The notes beneath the pieces are model-generated. The model made no database searches. It was not told the origin of the DNA and saw nothing but the letters and a program-made list of their open reading frames with translations. The position numbers were made by a program, and so were the translations under genes. Below are positions 10,133 through 23,452 of a DNA stretch of 64,000 bases, piece after piece. This DNA is from Vibrio navarrensis (lineage in GTDB: Bacteria > Pseudomonadota > Gammaproteobacteria > Enterobacterales > Vibrionaceae), in the NCBI RefSeq assembly GCF_000764325.1, contig NZ_JMCG01000002.1, positions 186,001 through 250,000 of the forward strand, in the 5' to 3' direction. Each line of letters starts with the position of its first letter. Position 1 is the stretch's first letter.

Positions 10133-11206
10133 TTAAAGCACGCCTTTGCTGCTTGGCAATTCGGTTCCTTCCACTTTAATCGCTTGGCGCAAAGTGCGAC
10201 CAAACGCTTTGAATAAGCTTTCGATGATGTGGTGATCATTGTCACCCGAGGAAGAAAGGTGCAGTGTGCAAGCTAAGGTATCAGTGAGCGAACGGAAGAA
10301 ATGCACCACCATCTCGGTGGAGAGATCGCCGACCTGCTCGCGGCCAAATTTCGCGTCGAATTTCAGGTATGGTCGGCCAGAGAGATCCAAGGCGCACTGC
10401 GCCAAACATTCGTCCATTGGCAAGCTGAAACCAAAACGGCCAATACCACGCTTATCACCCAGCGCTTCTTTCAGTGCCTGACCAAGCGCCAGTGCGGTAT
10501 CTTCGATGGTGTGATGATCATCGATATGCAGATCGCCCTGCACTTGACACACCATTTTGAATCCGCCGTGCGTGGCAATTTGATCGAGCATATGGTCGAA
10601 AAACCCAAGGCCAGTAGAGATCTCATTACCACCTTGCTCATCAAGATTAACCGCCACTTTGATGTCAGTTTCTTTGGTGGTGCGAACTACCTCAGCAACG
10701 CGCGCTTTCAAGGTGAGATCTTTTAGGATCTGTTTCCAGCTCATGGTTTCTGGGTGGTATTGAATACCGCGAATGGCCATGTTTTCTGCAAGTTGGAGAT
10801 CCGTTTGACGATCGCCAATCACGTAAGAGTTCTGGAAATCCACTTTCCCGGCCTGTAAGTACTCTTTGACTAAGCCAAGCTTAGGTTTACGACACGAACA
10901 GTTCTCACGCTCAAAATGGGGGCAGATCAATACATCGTCGAACTTTACCCCTTGAGATTCGAAAATCTCCATCATCATATTGTGCGGTGCGTCGAAATCT
11001 TCCTGCGGATAGCTGTCGGTCCCCAAACCGTCTTGGTTGGTCACCATCACCAAGCGGTAACCTGCCGCTTGCAGCGATAACAGACTTGGAATAACAAATG
11101 GCTCCAGTTTCAGCTTGTCTAGACGGTCTACCTGAAAATCCACCGGTGGCTCGACAATCAGGGTGCCATCTCGGTCGATGAAAAGAATTTTTTGTTGCTT
11201 GCTCAC
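10133..11206 (-). CDS. hisB: Histidinol-phosphatase / imidazoleglycerol-phosphate dehydratase
   Basis: This 357-residue fused enzyme carries out two histidine-pathway steps. The N-terminal HAD phosphatase (about 1-165) has the nucleophile motif LFIDRDGTL near residue 10 and a zinc loop with [14 protein letters not shown]. The C-terminal dehydratase (about 170-357) has the metal-binding repeats [14 protein letters not shown] and [14 protein letters not shown] plus a later [10 protein letters not shown] chose the GTG at 11204-11206, which gives [14 protein letters not shown] with AAGGAA eight bases upstream; another GTG two codons earlier is too close to that site. The length is as in E. coli. 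The gap to hisC is 58 bases, the longest in the operon. Confidence 0.95.
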   Translation of the reverse strand: MSKQQKILFIDRDGTLIVEPPVDFQVDRLDKLKLEPFVIPSLLSLQAAGYRLVMVTNQDGLGTDSYPQEDFDAPHNMMMEIFESQGVKFDDVLICPHFERENCSCRKPKLGLVKEYLQAGKVDFQNSYVIGDRQTDLQLAENMAIRGIQYHPETMSWKQILKDLTLKARVAEVVRTTKETDIKVAVNLDEQGGNEISTGLGFFDHMLDQIATHGGFKMVCQVQGDLHIDDHHTIEDTALALGQALKEALGDKRGIGRFGFSLPMDECLAQCALDLSGRPYLKFDAKFGREQVGDLSTEMVVHFFRSLTDTLACTLHLSSSGDNDHHIIESLFKAFGRTLRQAIKVEGTELPSSKGVL

Positions 11207-11264
11207 GCTCACTTCCTTATTTTTTACCCTAAGTCCATGCTGGCTCAGGGCGATGCATTCTGCT

Positions 11265-13611
<2,347 letters not shown>

Positions 13612-13616
13612 GCTGC

Positions 13617-14513
13617 TTACTCCATCATTTTCTCAATTGGCAGTACTAGGATAGAACTCGCACCGAGCTCTTTCAGCTGTTCCATGGTTTCCCAGAAAAG
13701 GTTTTCTGAACTCACCAGATGTACCGCCACTCTTTGCTTTTCCGCAGACAGCGGCAGTACCGTTGGATCTTCCGCACCAGGAAGAAGTGCTTTTACCTGT
13801 TCCAGCTTATCCACAGGTGCGTGCAACATGATGTATTTAGACTCTTTTGCTTGCTGAACCCCTTGCATACGAGTCAGCAGTTTTTCAATCAGATTTTGTT
13901 TGTCTGCGTCAAACTGCCCTGCTCGTTGGATCAGCGTCGCTTTCGATTGGAAAATGACCTCAACCTCTTTCAAACCGTTTGCCTCTAAAGTGGCTCCAGT
14001 GGAGACCAAGTCAGCAATCGCGTCCGCCAAGCCTGCACGCGGAGCCACTTCAACCGAGCCAGTCAGCATACAGGTCGAAAATGGCACGCCTTGCTCATCC
14101 ATGTAAGCTTTGAGTAGCTGCGGATAGGTGGTCGCAATACGTTTACCAGCTAAATCTTTAGGCCCGTTGTACACCGCGTCTTTATCCAAGGCAATCGATA
14201 GACGACAGCCACCGAAATCTAAACGTCTTAATGTTTCGAACTGACACGCAGTCCCGGTCGCTTTGCGCTCCAAGCGCACCTCTTCCAAGACGTTTTCCCC
14301 GATGAAACCGAGATCCACCACGCCATCCATGATTAAACCTGGGATGTCGTCATCACGGACTAAGAGTAAGTCGATAGGCATATTTTCAGAGTGAACCACG
14401 AGGCGCTCACCCATAATGTTGAACTTAACACCGCATTTTTTCAGCAGCAGTTGGCACTCTTGGCTCAAACGGCCTTTTTTCTGAATGGCAATTCTTAAAC
14501 GTTGTGTTGGCAT
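13617..14513 (-). CDS. hisG: ATP phosphoribosyltransferase (long form)
   Basis: This 298-residue enzyme starts histidine synthesis by joining ATP and PRPP and is feedback-inhibited by histidine. It begins [19 protein letters not shown]. The PRPP-binding loop region [14 protein letters not shown] lies near residue 175, and a C-terminal regulatory ACT-like domain (about 225-298) marks the long, self-sufficient form that needs no HisZ. The ATG at 14513 has CAGGGA seven bases upstream; a TTG at 14534 would add seven unconserved residues. It is the first structural gene after the attenuator. Confidence 0.96.
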   Translation of the reverse strand: MPTQRLRIAIQKKGRLSQECQLLLKKCGVKFNIMGERLVVHSENMPIDLLLVRDDDIPGLIMDGVVDLGFIGENVLEEVRLERKATGTACQFETLRRLDFGGCRLSIALDKDAVYNGPKDLAGKRIATTYPQLLKAYMDEQGVPFSTCMLTGSVEVAPRAGLADAIADLVSTGATLEANGLKEVEVIFQSKATLIQRAGQFDADKQNLIEKLLTRMQGVQQAKESKYIMLHAPVDKLEQVKALLPGAEDPTVLPLSAEKQRVAVHLVSSENLFWETMEQLKELGASSILVLPIEKMME

Positions 14514-14560
14514 GACATAATCCCTGTGCTTCAATTTGAAATAGTTAAACCGTTGAAATT

Positions 14561-14597
14561 AAAAAACCCTCGGAAGATGTTGGTCTCCCGAGGGTTT
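14561..14597 (-). terminator. his operon attenuator terminator
   Basis: On the minus strand AACCCTCGG and CCGAGGGTT form a 9-bp stem around a loop of about 14 bases, followed by TTTTTT. It lies between the leader peptide and hisG. Related GGGAGA/TCTTCCGG segments at 14600-14665 can pair alternatively, as expected for an attenuator. Confidence 0.85.
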
Positions 14598-14669
14598 AAA
14601 ATCTGAATTCGACGATTTTCACCTCCGGAAGATTCCTGTCTCCCGGGTATGCGCTCATCTCCCGAAAGA

Positions 14670-14717
14670 CTAGGCTGGGTGATGATGGTGATGAATGTTC
14701 ATTACAAAACTGCGCAT
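14670..14717 (-). CDS. hisL: his operon leader peptide
   Basis: This short frame encodes MRSFVMNIHHHHHPA, a 15-residue peptide with five consecutive histidines ending at a TAG. AAGAG lies about ten bases before the ATG at 14715-14717; a shorter start at 14700-14702 would give ten residues. As in the enteric his leader, ribosome stalling at the His codons when charged tRNA-His is scarce should favour the antiterminator and let transcription pass the attenuator at 14561-14597. The position (about 70 bases before the terminator stem) and the His run make the call strong; the stretch of five is shorter than the seven of E. coli. Confidence 0.9.
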   Translation of the reverse strand: MRSFVMNIHHHHHPA

Positions 14718-14825
14718 ACTTATTTGCTCTTTACGTCGTTGACTTTGTTGCTATCCACACTAACCAAGCTGTGGAAATTTTGCAATAGTTTATTTTCAAA
14801 AATGACCAATTTGTATATGACAAAT

Positions 14826-14853
14826 AAAATGGGAGGCGTTGGCCTCCCATTTT
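14826..14853. terminator. Antiporter terminator
   Basis: AAAATGGGAGGC (14826-14837) pairs with GCCTCCCATTTT (14842-14853). It lies 20 bases past the antiporter stop on the minus strand and before the his promoter. Confidence 0.7.
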
Positions 14854-14873
14854 ACTTTTTATAAATCATCAAG

Positions 14874-16475
14874 TTAAGCTTTTTGCAAGCTCACTCTTTT
14901 GGACTTAGACATCCAAGAAAACACCGCGCACACTACGATGAAAGCGGCACTCGCAGCGGCCAGAGAGAGCGTTACTGACGCCGTCATGCCCAGAGCCACA
15001 AAGCCGATACACGAGACAAGTGCAACAGCAAGTGCATAAGGCAACTGAGTCGCGACATGGTCAATGTGATTACAACGCGCCCCGGTCGATGACAAAATCG
15101 TGGTATCTGAAATCGGCGAGCAGTGATCACCAAAGACTGAACCAGCCAAGACTGCACTCAACATCGGTAGCATCAACGCAATGTCGGTCGCGCCCGCCAT
15201 GTCACCAGCGATTGGCAACATAATGCCAAACGTACCCCAAGAGGTGCCGGTTGAAAACGCCATCAAACCGGAAAGCAGGAACAGAATCACAGGTAGCCAA
15301 TGGGAATCAATATTGCCTTGCGCCATCGTCGACAAGTACGAGCCTGTTTTCATGTCGCCAATCACCGAGCCGATCGTCCAGGCAAACACAAGAATCAAAA
15401 TCGCGCCAAACATTGATTTCGCGCCAATCCACAAGGTGCGAGCAATTTCGACCAAGGCAAGGCCCTGTTTTAGCACGGTAAACAGCGCTACTGCTAGACC
15501 GACTAAACCACCGTAAATCAGTGAAGTGCCAACATTCGTATTTTCAAATGCTCCCAGAAAATTAAACGCTTTTCCATCGGCAGCCAGCGCTTGTGCGCCG
15601 GTATAAAGCATCGAAGCCACAGTGGCAATAATCAGAGCAACGATTGGTAAGACGAGATCGGATACTTTTCCTTTTTCGCTTTCTCGGATATCCAGCTCTT
15701 CGTCGATTTCATGGGCTTCTTTAAGATCGGTTTCCGCGTCATTGTCGAATCCACGTCCTTGCGAAGCGGCAATTTCATGCTCACGCATCTTACCAATATC
15801 AAGGCCAAACCAAGCGACAGCAAACACCATCAGCAAGGCAAAGATCGCGTAAAAGTTCATTGGAACCAAACGCAGGTAAGCCCCTAACGCTGAATATTCA
15901 GTGATGCCATGTGAAACCAAAATACCGCCGATGATGGTCATGATGTACGCACCCCAGCTTGACGCTGGCATCACGACACACATCGGCGCGGCGGTGGAGT
16001 CGAGAATGTAAGCCAGCTTGGCGCGAGAAACGTAGAATCGATCGGTAACTGGGCGAGAAATTGCGCCCACAGCTAGGCTGTTAAAGTAGTCATCAACAAA
16101 AATGAACACGCCTAAAAATGCGGCAAGCAATTTAGAACCGCGCTTACTTTTTACTCGCGATTGTGCCCATTCTGCAAAGGCGCGAGTACCGCCGGAAAGA
16201 GTGAGTAACGCTGTAGTCATACCGAGTAGCAAAAGAAAACCCACAATACTCATGTTCCAAGTATTGAGGCCGCCATCTTCAACGAAAACGGCTGATACTT
16301 TTTCACCAACATAAGTGGCTGCGTTGATTACAGAGTAACTGTTGAGCAAAATGGCTCCGAGAATGATACCAACGCCCAGAGAAACCAGCACCTTACGGGT
16401 CAATATCGCTAGGGTAAGGGCTACTATTGGCGGTAGTAAAGAAATCGGAGATGTAGAAAAATCTATTAAATTCAT
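14874..16475 (-). CDS. NhaC-family Na+/H+ antiporter
   Basis: This integral inner-membrane protein of 533 residues has about 11-13 hydrophobic helices. It looks like the NhaC ion transporter superfamily: conserved stretches such as FVDDYFNSLAVG, STAAPMCVVMPASSWGAY, STGTSWGTFG and SVFGDHCSPISDTTILSSTG are the hallmark repeats. The long charged cytoplasmic loop near residues 235-280 (acidic and lysine-rich) is usual in this group. It should exchange cytoplasmic Na+ for protons, though some relatives carry organic substrates. I take the ATG at 16473-16475 (MNLIDFSTSPISLLPP); an upstream extension starting at 16520 is poorly hydrophobic and unlikely. Confidence 0.85.
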   Translation of the reverse strand: MNLIDFSTSPISLLPPIVALTLAILTRKVLVSLGVGIILGAILLNSYSVINAATYVGEKVSAVFVEDGGLNTWNMSIVGFLLLLGMTTALLTLSGGTRAFAEWAQSRVKSKRGSKLLAAFLGVFIFVDDYFNSLAVGAISRPVTDRFYVSRAKLAYILDSTAAPMCVVMPASSWGAYIMTIIGGILVSHGITEYSALGAYLRLVPMNFYAIFALLMVFAVAWFGLDIGKMREHEIAASQGRGFDNDAETDLKEAHEIDEELDIRESEKGKVSDLVLPIVALIIATVASMLYTGAQALAADGKAFNFLGAFENTNVGTSLIYGGLVGLAVALFTVLKQGLALVEIARTLWIGAKSMFGAILILVFAWTIGSVIGDMKTGSYLSTMAQGNIDSHWLPVILFLLSGLMAFSTGTSWGTFGIMLPIAGDMAGATDIALMLPMLSAVLAGSVFGDHCSPISDTTILSSTGARCNHIDHVATQLPYALAVALVSCIGFVALGMTASVTLSLAAASAAFIVVCAVFSWMSKSKRVSLQKA

Positions 16476-17223
16476 GATCTTCAAAAACCAGTTTTTGGTT
16501 AGAGATCTACTGCAGAACAAACCGTCAGAAAAATTTCCGATGTTTTTGTTGAACTAAGCGACAGGGAAGTGAACACTTCACCCAACCCTACAGTAGCGCT
16601 CCATAGTTTATACATAAAAGACTATGGCAGTGTTGTTCCTATTCGAATACAACACCAGCAAGCCGCTTTGATATGCAACTTACTTCGGCAACTTACACCT
16701 TTCACTATTATTCATTGGCATCACCCCAATAATAGTTACTCTTTGTCGTTGCGCCTCTACGGCGATAACTTATTTTTAACCATTTATTGTTTATAAAAAC
16801 AACAAACCAACTAAGTTACCGCATCAGGTAGACGTCATTGTACTCATCCTCATTGGCTTTGCAATACATCTGTCTAAAAACATCACCTAATAAAACAAGG
16901 AAAAATGGTCACGATATGTATCCTGTTGCGCCAGTATGTAAAAAAGGAGGCGTCATTTTTATCACGCTCAACTATGAATCATAGATATGAATTACACTCA
17001 ATGCATAACATTTGTCACAGAAATTTGCGCGGCTAGCATATGTCTATAGTAAAGACGTGAGATATAAAGTTAGTAACGATTAAACAATAAAAAAAACACT
17101 ATAAATATTGCTTATATCGTATTTAGCGTTAATATTAGCAACGTAAAGAATTTAATCTTATTCGTTTTATCTGAACCTCGATATTATTATTGCGATGTCG
17201 ACTTACTTAACATAGGAAAGGTT
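16476..17223. other. Long A+T-rich spacer before hns
   Basis: This is about 750 bases without a convincing gene. It should contain the antiporter promoter (minus) and the hns promoter with a long untranslated leader (plus). A 43-codon plus-strand frame at 16905-17036 begins MVTICILLRQYVKKEASF with AAGGA four bases before it; it has no recognised relatives and is not called. An AAAAGGAGGCG block near 16942 lies inside that frame. A+T-rich DNA here would suit H-NS autoregulation, which is inference. Confidence 0.4.
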
Positions 17224-17637
17224 ATGTCGGAACTAACAAAGACTCTACTTAATATTCGCAGCCTACGTGCTTACTCAAGAGAACTCACTCTAGAGCAACT
17301 AGAAGAAGCATTAGACAAACTGTCAACGGTTGTTGCTGAACGTCAAGAAGCGGAAGCGGAAGAGCGTGCGGCAAAAGCTGAACAAGAAGCAAGACTGGCT
17401 GCGATTGCAGAGCAGATTGCAAAAGATGGCATTGACGTTGATGCGCTAATCAGCGCGCTTTCTGGCGAAACCAAAAGCAAGAGCAAAGGTAAAAGTAAAC
17501 GTGCTCCACGTCCTGCCAAATACAAATATGTTGATGTGAACGGCGAAGAAAAAACTTGGACAGGCCAAGGTCGTACTCCATCAGCAATTCAAGCGCAGTT
17601 AGATGCAGGTAAATCTCTAGAAGATTTCGAAATCTAA
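17224..17637 (+). CDS. hns: H-NS nucleoid-associated protein
   Basis: This 137-residue protein condenses DNA and silences A+T-rich and horizontally acquired genes. The N-terminal half (about 1-90) is helical and acidic, with a long coiled-coil oligomerisation region ([18 protein letters not shown] onward). A basic linker [14 protein letters not shown] precedes the DNA-binding domain [20 protein letters not shown], whose QGR hook inserts in the minor groove. GGAAAGG lies just before the ATG. The hns-gsk convergent pair matches what I recall of Vibrio chromosomes. A strong bidirectional terminator follows. Confidence 0.96.
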   Translation: MSELTKTLLNIRSLRAYSRELTLEQLEEALDKLSTVVAERQEAEAEERAAKAEQEARLAAIAEQIAKDGIDVDALISALSGETKSKSKGKSKRAPRPAKYKYVDVNGEEKTWTGQGRTPSAIQAQLDAGKSLEDFEI

Positions 17638-17651
17638 GCTTTGCATTATAT

Positions 17652-17678
17652 AAAAAGGCTCCTTGCGGAGCCTTTTTT
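17652..17678. terminator. Bidirectional hns/gsk terminator
   Basis: AAAAAGGCTCC and GGAGCCTTTTTT surround TTGC; T-runs occur on both strands, between converging hns and gsk. Confidence 0.85.
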
Positions 17679-17687
17679 GTTTTCTAT

Positions 17688-18992
17688 TTAACGTTCCCAA
17701 TACGCTTCTTCTAAGCTATCTTCCCGTTCTGGTAAGCCACGTGACAAACGCGGTGAGTGCTGAGCAAGAACTTCATAACTGGCACGATTTGCATACTTAC
17801 ACACTTGAGAAAAAGATGAATAAGTGAGAAATTCGTGCACATGCTTGCTTGAGTTGGGCACATTCTCTTTGTGGTATTTATTCGCCGCCATATCGTGCAA
17901 CACCGCAGAAAGCGCCGCATCGCCCGCACCATTGGTATTTTTAATTTTCTCAGGGCCGCCCATATATGGTGAAATATGTGAATAAACCTTAATTGGGTTT
18001 TCACATGAGGCTTTTCGCGTCGGGCGACTAAATTCATAGCGATTAAACTCTGCAATGCAGCCTGGCAAAAGAGGCAGTGATGTTTCACGTTTTGCACTTT
18101 CTTCGGTGTAACCGGCCATAAATAACCCAAGCGGACCAGCGGTACACAATACCAAGTCAGCCCAATCGAGAGTTTTATCTGAAGCCGCAAGCGGATCGCT
18201 TTCACCAGTTAATGCCTCGGCTTCGTCTTCGTTCATCGCCACGACCGTGACATGATCATGGATAAATGCTTGCCAAAACTGTGGATCATCCTGAATAACA
18301 AACTTAGTACCAAGGGTTAGTACGACGGGCACATTATATTTCTTCGCGTACTCGATCGCTTTCATTGTCGCTTCCGGCATGGGGTCGCCTTCTTTACAAC
18401 GAATCAAATAAGCCGTCAAAACCAGAGCTGATGCTTTTTTAAAAATCTTTTCAGGAATACTTTGCGGTTTCAATTGGTTCATTTGGCCTTCACTGATCGC
18501 GAACGTTCGTTCACCGTCTTCGGTAATTAGCGCAAAACAGCGGCCTATTGCTCCATCCACACCTTGCAAGTAATTGAGATCCATACGGCTGGATGTATTA
18601 CATAAATAACGATAGCCGTAACTGCCAATTTTAATATCTTGGCTCATGACACCGAGTAGCGTTGAGCGATCATCGGCCAATACAGAGTAATTATGCAATG
18701 TATTTCCTATTGTCCCGCCCGCATATTCGTTGGTGATCAAATTCTCTTGCTTTAATTGCTGATAAAGTGCTTCTGCCGTTTGGTCATCAATAACCAATGA
18801 GTGACCTTTACTCAGACCGTATTTCTCAATCATCTCTGACGTCACTTTCGCTTCAATATCCACCAAAGTTTGGTCAATACCGATAACATGTGTACGCGTC
18901 ATTCGTTTGCTTTCCTGCGCTTGGCTCACCAGCGGATCGCGGGCATGTACAGGAAAATAATGCTTTGATTTGCGTTGTCCGGGAAATTTCAT
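17688..18992 (-). CDS. gsk: Inosine/guanosine kinase
   Basis: This 434-residue PfkB-family sugar kinase phosphorylates inosine and guanosine with ATP in purine salvage. The family's anion-hole and catalytic base motif reads NTNGAGDAALSAVLHD near residue 345. The start region MKFPGQRKSKHYFPVHARDP and the substrate loop VGIDQTLVDIEAKV match the E. coli Gsk type, which is longer than most PfkB proteins. It converges on hns. Gene order matches other vibrios. Confidence 0.94.
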   Translation of the reverse strand: MKFPGQRKSKHYFPVHARDPLVSQAQESKRMTRTHVIGIDQTLVDIEAKVTSEMIEKYGLSKGHSLVIDDQTAEALYQQLKQENLITNEYAGGTIGNTLHNYSVLADDRSTLLGVMSQDIKIGSYGYRYLCNTSSRMDLNYLQGVDGAIGRCFALITEDGERTFAISEGQMNQLKPQSIPEKIFKKASALVLTAYLIRCKEGDPMPEATMKAIEYAKKYNVPVVLTLGTKFVIQDDPQFWQAFIHDHVTVVAMNEDEAEALTGESDPLAASDKTLDWADLVLCTAGPLGLFMAGYTEESAKRETSLPLLPGCIAEFNRYEFSRPTRKASCENPIKVYSHISPYMGGPEKIKNTNGAGDAALSAVLHDMAANKYHKENVPNSSKHVHEFLTYSSFSQVCKYANRASYEVLAQHSPRLSRGLPEREDSLEEAYWER

Positions 18993-19109
18993 AGTGTTCG
19001 TCTGAGTAAGGGGTTAAAAAAGAGAGCGGATTCTAACCTGCTGCCTAACCAGCGGCAATAAAGGCAATTATAGCAAACGTTTGCCCTGCTCTTTTTCTTT
19101 TGCGTACGA

Positions 19110-19379
19110 TTATTCCCCTTCCATAAAGCCCAGATCAGGTAGCTGATCGAGGTGTTCGGCGTAACGTTTGAGATTGAATTTTCCTTCATTTCGCATCACA
19201 TCAAAAATCTCTATTGAAACAGCGCATGCCATCATCGCAATGGCTTCCTCACGCGAATGGCCAGTCATCATTAAACGCATCAAGGTTTCTTTCACTTTAA
19301 TTGGATTGCTATCTTCGAGTTGATTTTCGATGACTTCAATCAATTCTGCTTCTTCTATAAACTGGTTTTCGTTACTCAT
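19110..19379 (-). CDS. Conserved hypothetical protein, 89 residues
   Basis: This small acidic soluble protein starts MSNENQFIEEAELIEVIENQ. It is predicted to be almost all helical, with LMMTGHSREEAIAMMACAVS suggesting a compact helical bundle with a conserved-looking GHSREEAI turn. I do not recognise a characterised family. It lies divergently from mnmA with about 190 bases between and upstream of gsk on the same strand. Codon use is like its neighbours, so it appears to be a core gene. Confidence 0.75.
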   Translation of the reverse strand: MSNENQFIEEAELIEVIENQLEDSNPIKVKETLMRLMMTGHSREEAIAMMACAVSIEIFDVMRNEGKFNLKRYAEHLDQLPDLGFMEGE

Positions 19380-19570
19380 AAACTCTGTTCCGATTTGAAA
19401 TTTGGCCCACTATGCCACAGTTCGCTTTTCTCTACGCACTCTATTATCGATGGCAGAACTATTTTGCGGGAAAATTCGGCAAAACGATTTGTGATTGCCG
19501 TCGCGGATCTGTTGCCGCTGTATGCTTTCTGTTAGAATCTGCGTCCAGTTAATTGAAGTGGTGTTAAGTA

Positions 19571-20695
19571 ATGTCTGATAACAGCCAAAAGAAGGTCATC
19601 GTTGGCATGTCCGGCGGTGTAGATTCATCGGTTTCTGCCTATCTCCTCAAACAACAAGGCTATCAAGTCGAAGGCCTATTTATGAAGAACTGGGAAGAAG
19701 ATGATAACTCTGAGTATTGTACCGCAGCCGAAGATTTAGCGGACGCTCAAGCTGTTTGCGATAAACTTGGCATTCACCTGCATACGATTAATTTTGCCGC
19801 AGAATATTGGGACAATGTGTTCGAATATTTCCTTGCCGAGTACAAAGCAGGTCGAACGCCAAACCCAGACATTCTTTGTAACAAAGAAATTAAGTTCAAA
19901 GCCTTCCTTGAGTTTGCCGATGAAGTTCTTGAGGCAGACTACATTGCGATGGGTCACTACGTGCGTCGTACCTTCCCCGCTAACGGTGAAAAGCCGCAAA
20001 TGCTGCGTGGTTTGGATGGCAATAAAGACCAAAGTTACTTTCTGTATACCCTGAGCCACGACCAAGTGGCGCGCAGCCTTTTCCCGGTTGGTGAACTGGA
20101 AAAACCCGAAGTACGCCGTATCGCTGAAGAACAAGGTTTGATCACCGCGAAGAAAAAAGACTCGACCGGTATCTGCTTTATCGGCGAACGCAAATTCACC
20201 GATTTTCTTAGCCGCTATTTGCCCGCTCAACCGGGCAACATTGAAACGCCAGAGGGTGAAGTCGTTGGCCAGCACCAAGGTTTGATGTACCACACTTTAG
20301 GTCAACGTAAAGGCTTGCACATTGGTGGCCGCAAAGGCGGTGGCGGTAATGAAGATCCTTGGTTTGTGGCCGAAAAAGATCTGCAACGCAATGTGCTCAT
20401 CGCCGTACAGGGGCAAGAGCACCCGCTGTTGAAATCTGAAGGCTTAGTGGCTTCTCAACTGCACTGGGTGGATCGTGAGCCAATTCGCGAAGTGATGAAA
20501 TGCAGCGTAAAAACTCGTTATCGCCAGCAAGATATTGCTTGTACAATCATTCCTATTGATGATGACAACATTAAAGTGATCTTTGATGAGGCGCAAATTG
20601 CCGTAACTCCAGGGCAATCGGCGGTTTTCTATCAGGGCGACGTTTGCCTTGGTGGCGGTATCATCGAAAAACGCATTCCATACACTCAAGCTTAG
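19571..20695 (+). CDS. mnmA: tRNA-specific 2-thiouridylase
   Basis: This 374-residue enzyme adds sulfur to U34 of Lys, Glu and Gln tRNAs, taking it from the IscS-TusE relay. The ATP pyrophosphatase P-loop SGGVDSS is at about residues 15-21. The two catalytic cysteines are in [10 protein letters not shown] (about 102) and [11 protein letters not shown] (about 199). The C-terminal beta-barrel is complete. hflD begins 10 bases after its stop, so the two form an operon as in E. coli. Confidence 0.97.
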   Translation: MSDNSQKKVIVGMSGGVDSSVSAYLLKQQGYQVEGLFMKNWEEDDNSEYCTAAEDLADAQAVCDKLGIHLHTINFAAEYWDNVFEYFLAEYKAGRTPNPDILCNKEIKFKAFLEFADEVLEADYIAMGHYVRRTFPANGEKPQMLRGLDGNKDQSYFLYTLSHDQVARSLFPVGELEKPEVRRIAEEQGLITAKKKDSTGICFIGERKFTDFLSRYLPAQPGNIETPEGEVVGQHQGLMYHTLGQRKGLHIGGRKGGGGNEDPWFVAEKDLQRNVLIAVQGQEHPLLKSEGLVASQLHWVDREPIREVMKCSVKTRYRQQDIACTIIPIDDDNIKVIFDEAQIAVTPGQSAVFYQGDVCLGGGIIEKRIPYTQA

Positions 20696-20705
20696 GAGAC
20701 GTTAC

Positions 20706-21323
20706 GTGGCGAATACACTTTATGACCGCACTATCGCATTTGCTGGCATGTGCCAAGCTGTGGCACTGGTTCAAGAAGTGGCGAAAAACGGACATTGTGA
20801 TCAAGATGCCTTTGAAACGTCGATGAAAGCCATCGTGAATACCAATCCAGCCAACACACTGGATGTATTTGGCCATGAGCAAAGCCTCAAATTGGGGTTG
20901 GAGTGTCTGGTCAAAGGCATCGACAGTACCCCTTCTGGCAACGAAATTACTCGCTATCTGATCAGTCTGATGGCCTTGGAAAGAAAGCTGGTACGTCGTA
21001 ACGATGCAATGGCTCAGCTCGGCGACAGAATTCAGATGTTACAGCGTCAAACCGAGCACTACGATCTCCTTGAAGAGCAGATGCTAAGCAACTTAGCGAG
21101 CGTTTATCTTGACGTAGTGAGTCCGATTGGCCCACGCATTCAGGTAAACGGAACCCCTGCTATGCTGCGTCAAACTGCCAATCAGCATAAGGTTCGGGCA
21201 CTACTGCTCTCTGGTATTCGCTGCGCCGTATTGTGGCGTCAGGTTGGCGGCAAACGTCGCCATTTGATTTTCGGTCGTAAGAAGATGATCGAACAGGCCC
21301 AAATTCTCTTGGCCAGAATGTAA
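20706..21323 (+). CDS. hflD: HflD high-frequency lysogenisation protein homologue
   Basis: This protein of 205 residues is peripheral to the inner membrane; in E. coli it binds lambda CII and affects lysogeny. The start is a GTG at 20706 ([20 protein letters not shown]), with TAGGAGA ahead of it overlapping the mnmA stop. It matches the family in length and in the [16 protein letters not shown] opening. It sits between mnmA and purB, the standard gammaproteobacterial order. Its host function is unclear. Confidence 0.93.
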   Translation: MANTLYDRTIAFAGMCQAVALVQEVAKNGHCDQDAFETSMKAIVNTNPANTLDVFGHEQSLKLGLECLVKGIDSTPSGNEITRYLISLMALERKLVRRNDAMAQLGDRIQMLQRQTEHYDLLEEQMLSNLASVYLDVVSPIGPRIQVNGTPAMLRQTANQHKVRALLLSGIRCAVLWRQVGGKRRHLIFGRKKMIEQAQILLARM

Positions 21324-21372
21324 CTGTTTAGCTCGCGATAAAACGCGAGCTAACTTTTTCAGGCTAAAATAA

Positions 21373-22836
<1,464 letters not shown>

Positions 22837-22849
22837 GTCGCTCAGCGTT

Positions 22850-22885
22850 AAAAAAAGGTTGATGCAAAAACATCAACCTTTTTTT
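22850..22885. terminator. purB terminator
   Basis: GGTTGATG and CATCAACC surround CAAAAA, with A-run before and a T-run of seven after. It probably serves both purB and the converging operon that ends at 22901. Confidence 0.85.
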
Positions 22886-22900
22886 GTTCAGCAAACTTTA

Positions 22901-23452
22901 TTATTGCTTTTGGAAAAAGAGAGTAATCGTCCCGACCTCGATACCAAACTTCTTGATTTTGGTCAAATTGAACACATGCTTGTCATCTTGACGATACAGC
23001 CAATCATCAAAAGCAACCGTCACCGTGCCGTCATCCATTTTCAGTTCAAAGTCGTACCGCCATTGCAGCGCATTGCCCTGCTCGGCGCCGTGAGCCACGC
23101 CAATAATATCGTCAGCTTCTCCTTGATACTGGCCATTCGCTAGGCGAGTAATTGTCCAGATGCGCTGGTCGACTTCGCCATCATCAAACACGAAGTCTTC
23201 CACCAGCGTAAGTTGGTTACCACTGACTTGGCCGACAATAGTGACCTCAAATCGCCGCGTCTGCTGGCCACTGTAATCTTGCACCATACCCCATGCGTGT
23301 GTCTTTCCTGCAAAATAGCCAAAAAGATCAAAAGTCGGCGAGGTTGCTTTGTACTGGTTGAGATCCGCTGAACACGCACTCAACAGAAAACACAAGCAGG
23401 TGATCAACCAGCTTTTCATCCCATTCGCTGGTAATGTCAATGTCCATTTCAT
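22901..23452 (-). CDS. DUF3833-type lipoprotein
   Basis: This exported lipoprotein of 183 residues has a hydrophobic segment ending in LLSAC, a type II signal-peptidase site. The mature part is beta-rich (FDLFGYFAGKTHAWGMVQDYSG and later FDDGEVDQRIWTI), typical of DUF3833 (calycin-like). The ATG at 23452 overlaps the upstream stop in an ATGA, favouring coupled translation; a shorter start at 23419 (MKSWLITCLC) gives a more normal signal peptide. It is the last gene of the cfa-type operon. Its role is unknown; lipid or fatty-acid handling at the envelope is inferred from its neighbours. Confidence 0.8.
   Translation of the reverse strand: MKWTLTLPANGMKSWLITCLCFLLSACSADLNQYKATSPTFDLFGYFAGKTHAWGMVQDYSGQQTRRFEVTIVGQVSGNQLTLVEDFVFDDGEVDQRIWTITRLANGQYQGEADDIIGVAHGAEQGNALQWRYDFELKMDDGTVTVAFDDWLYRQDDKHVFNLTKIKKFGIEVGTITLFFQKQ

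Noticed and set aside
16938..16960. AAAAGGAGGCG as the ribosome site of a gene
   Set aside because: No start codon follows at a usable distance; the block lies inside a 43-codon frame and leads nowhere else.
19736..20293. 185-codon minus-strand frame inside mnmA
   Set aside because: The plus-strand enzyme has every catalytic motif; the reverse frame has no recognisable protein features.
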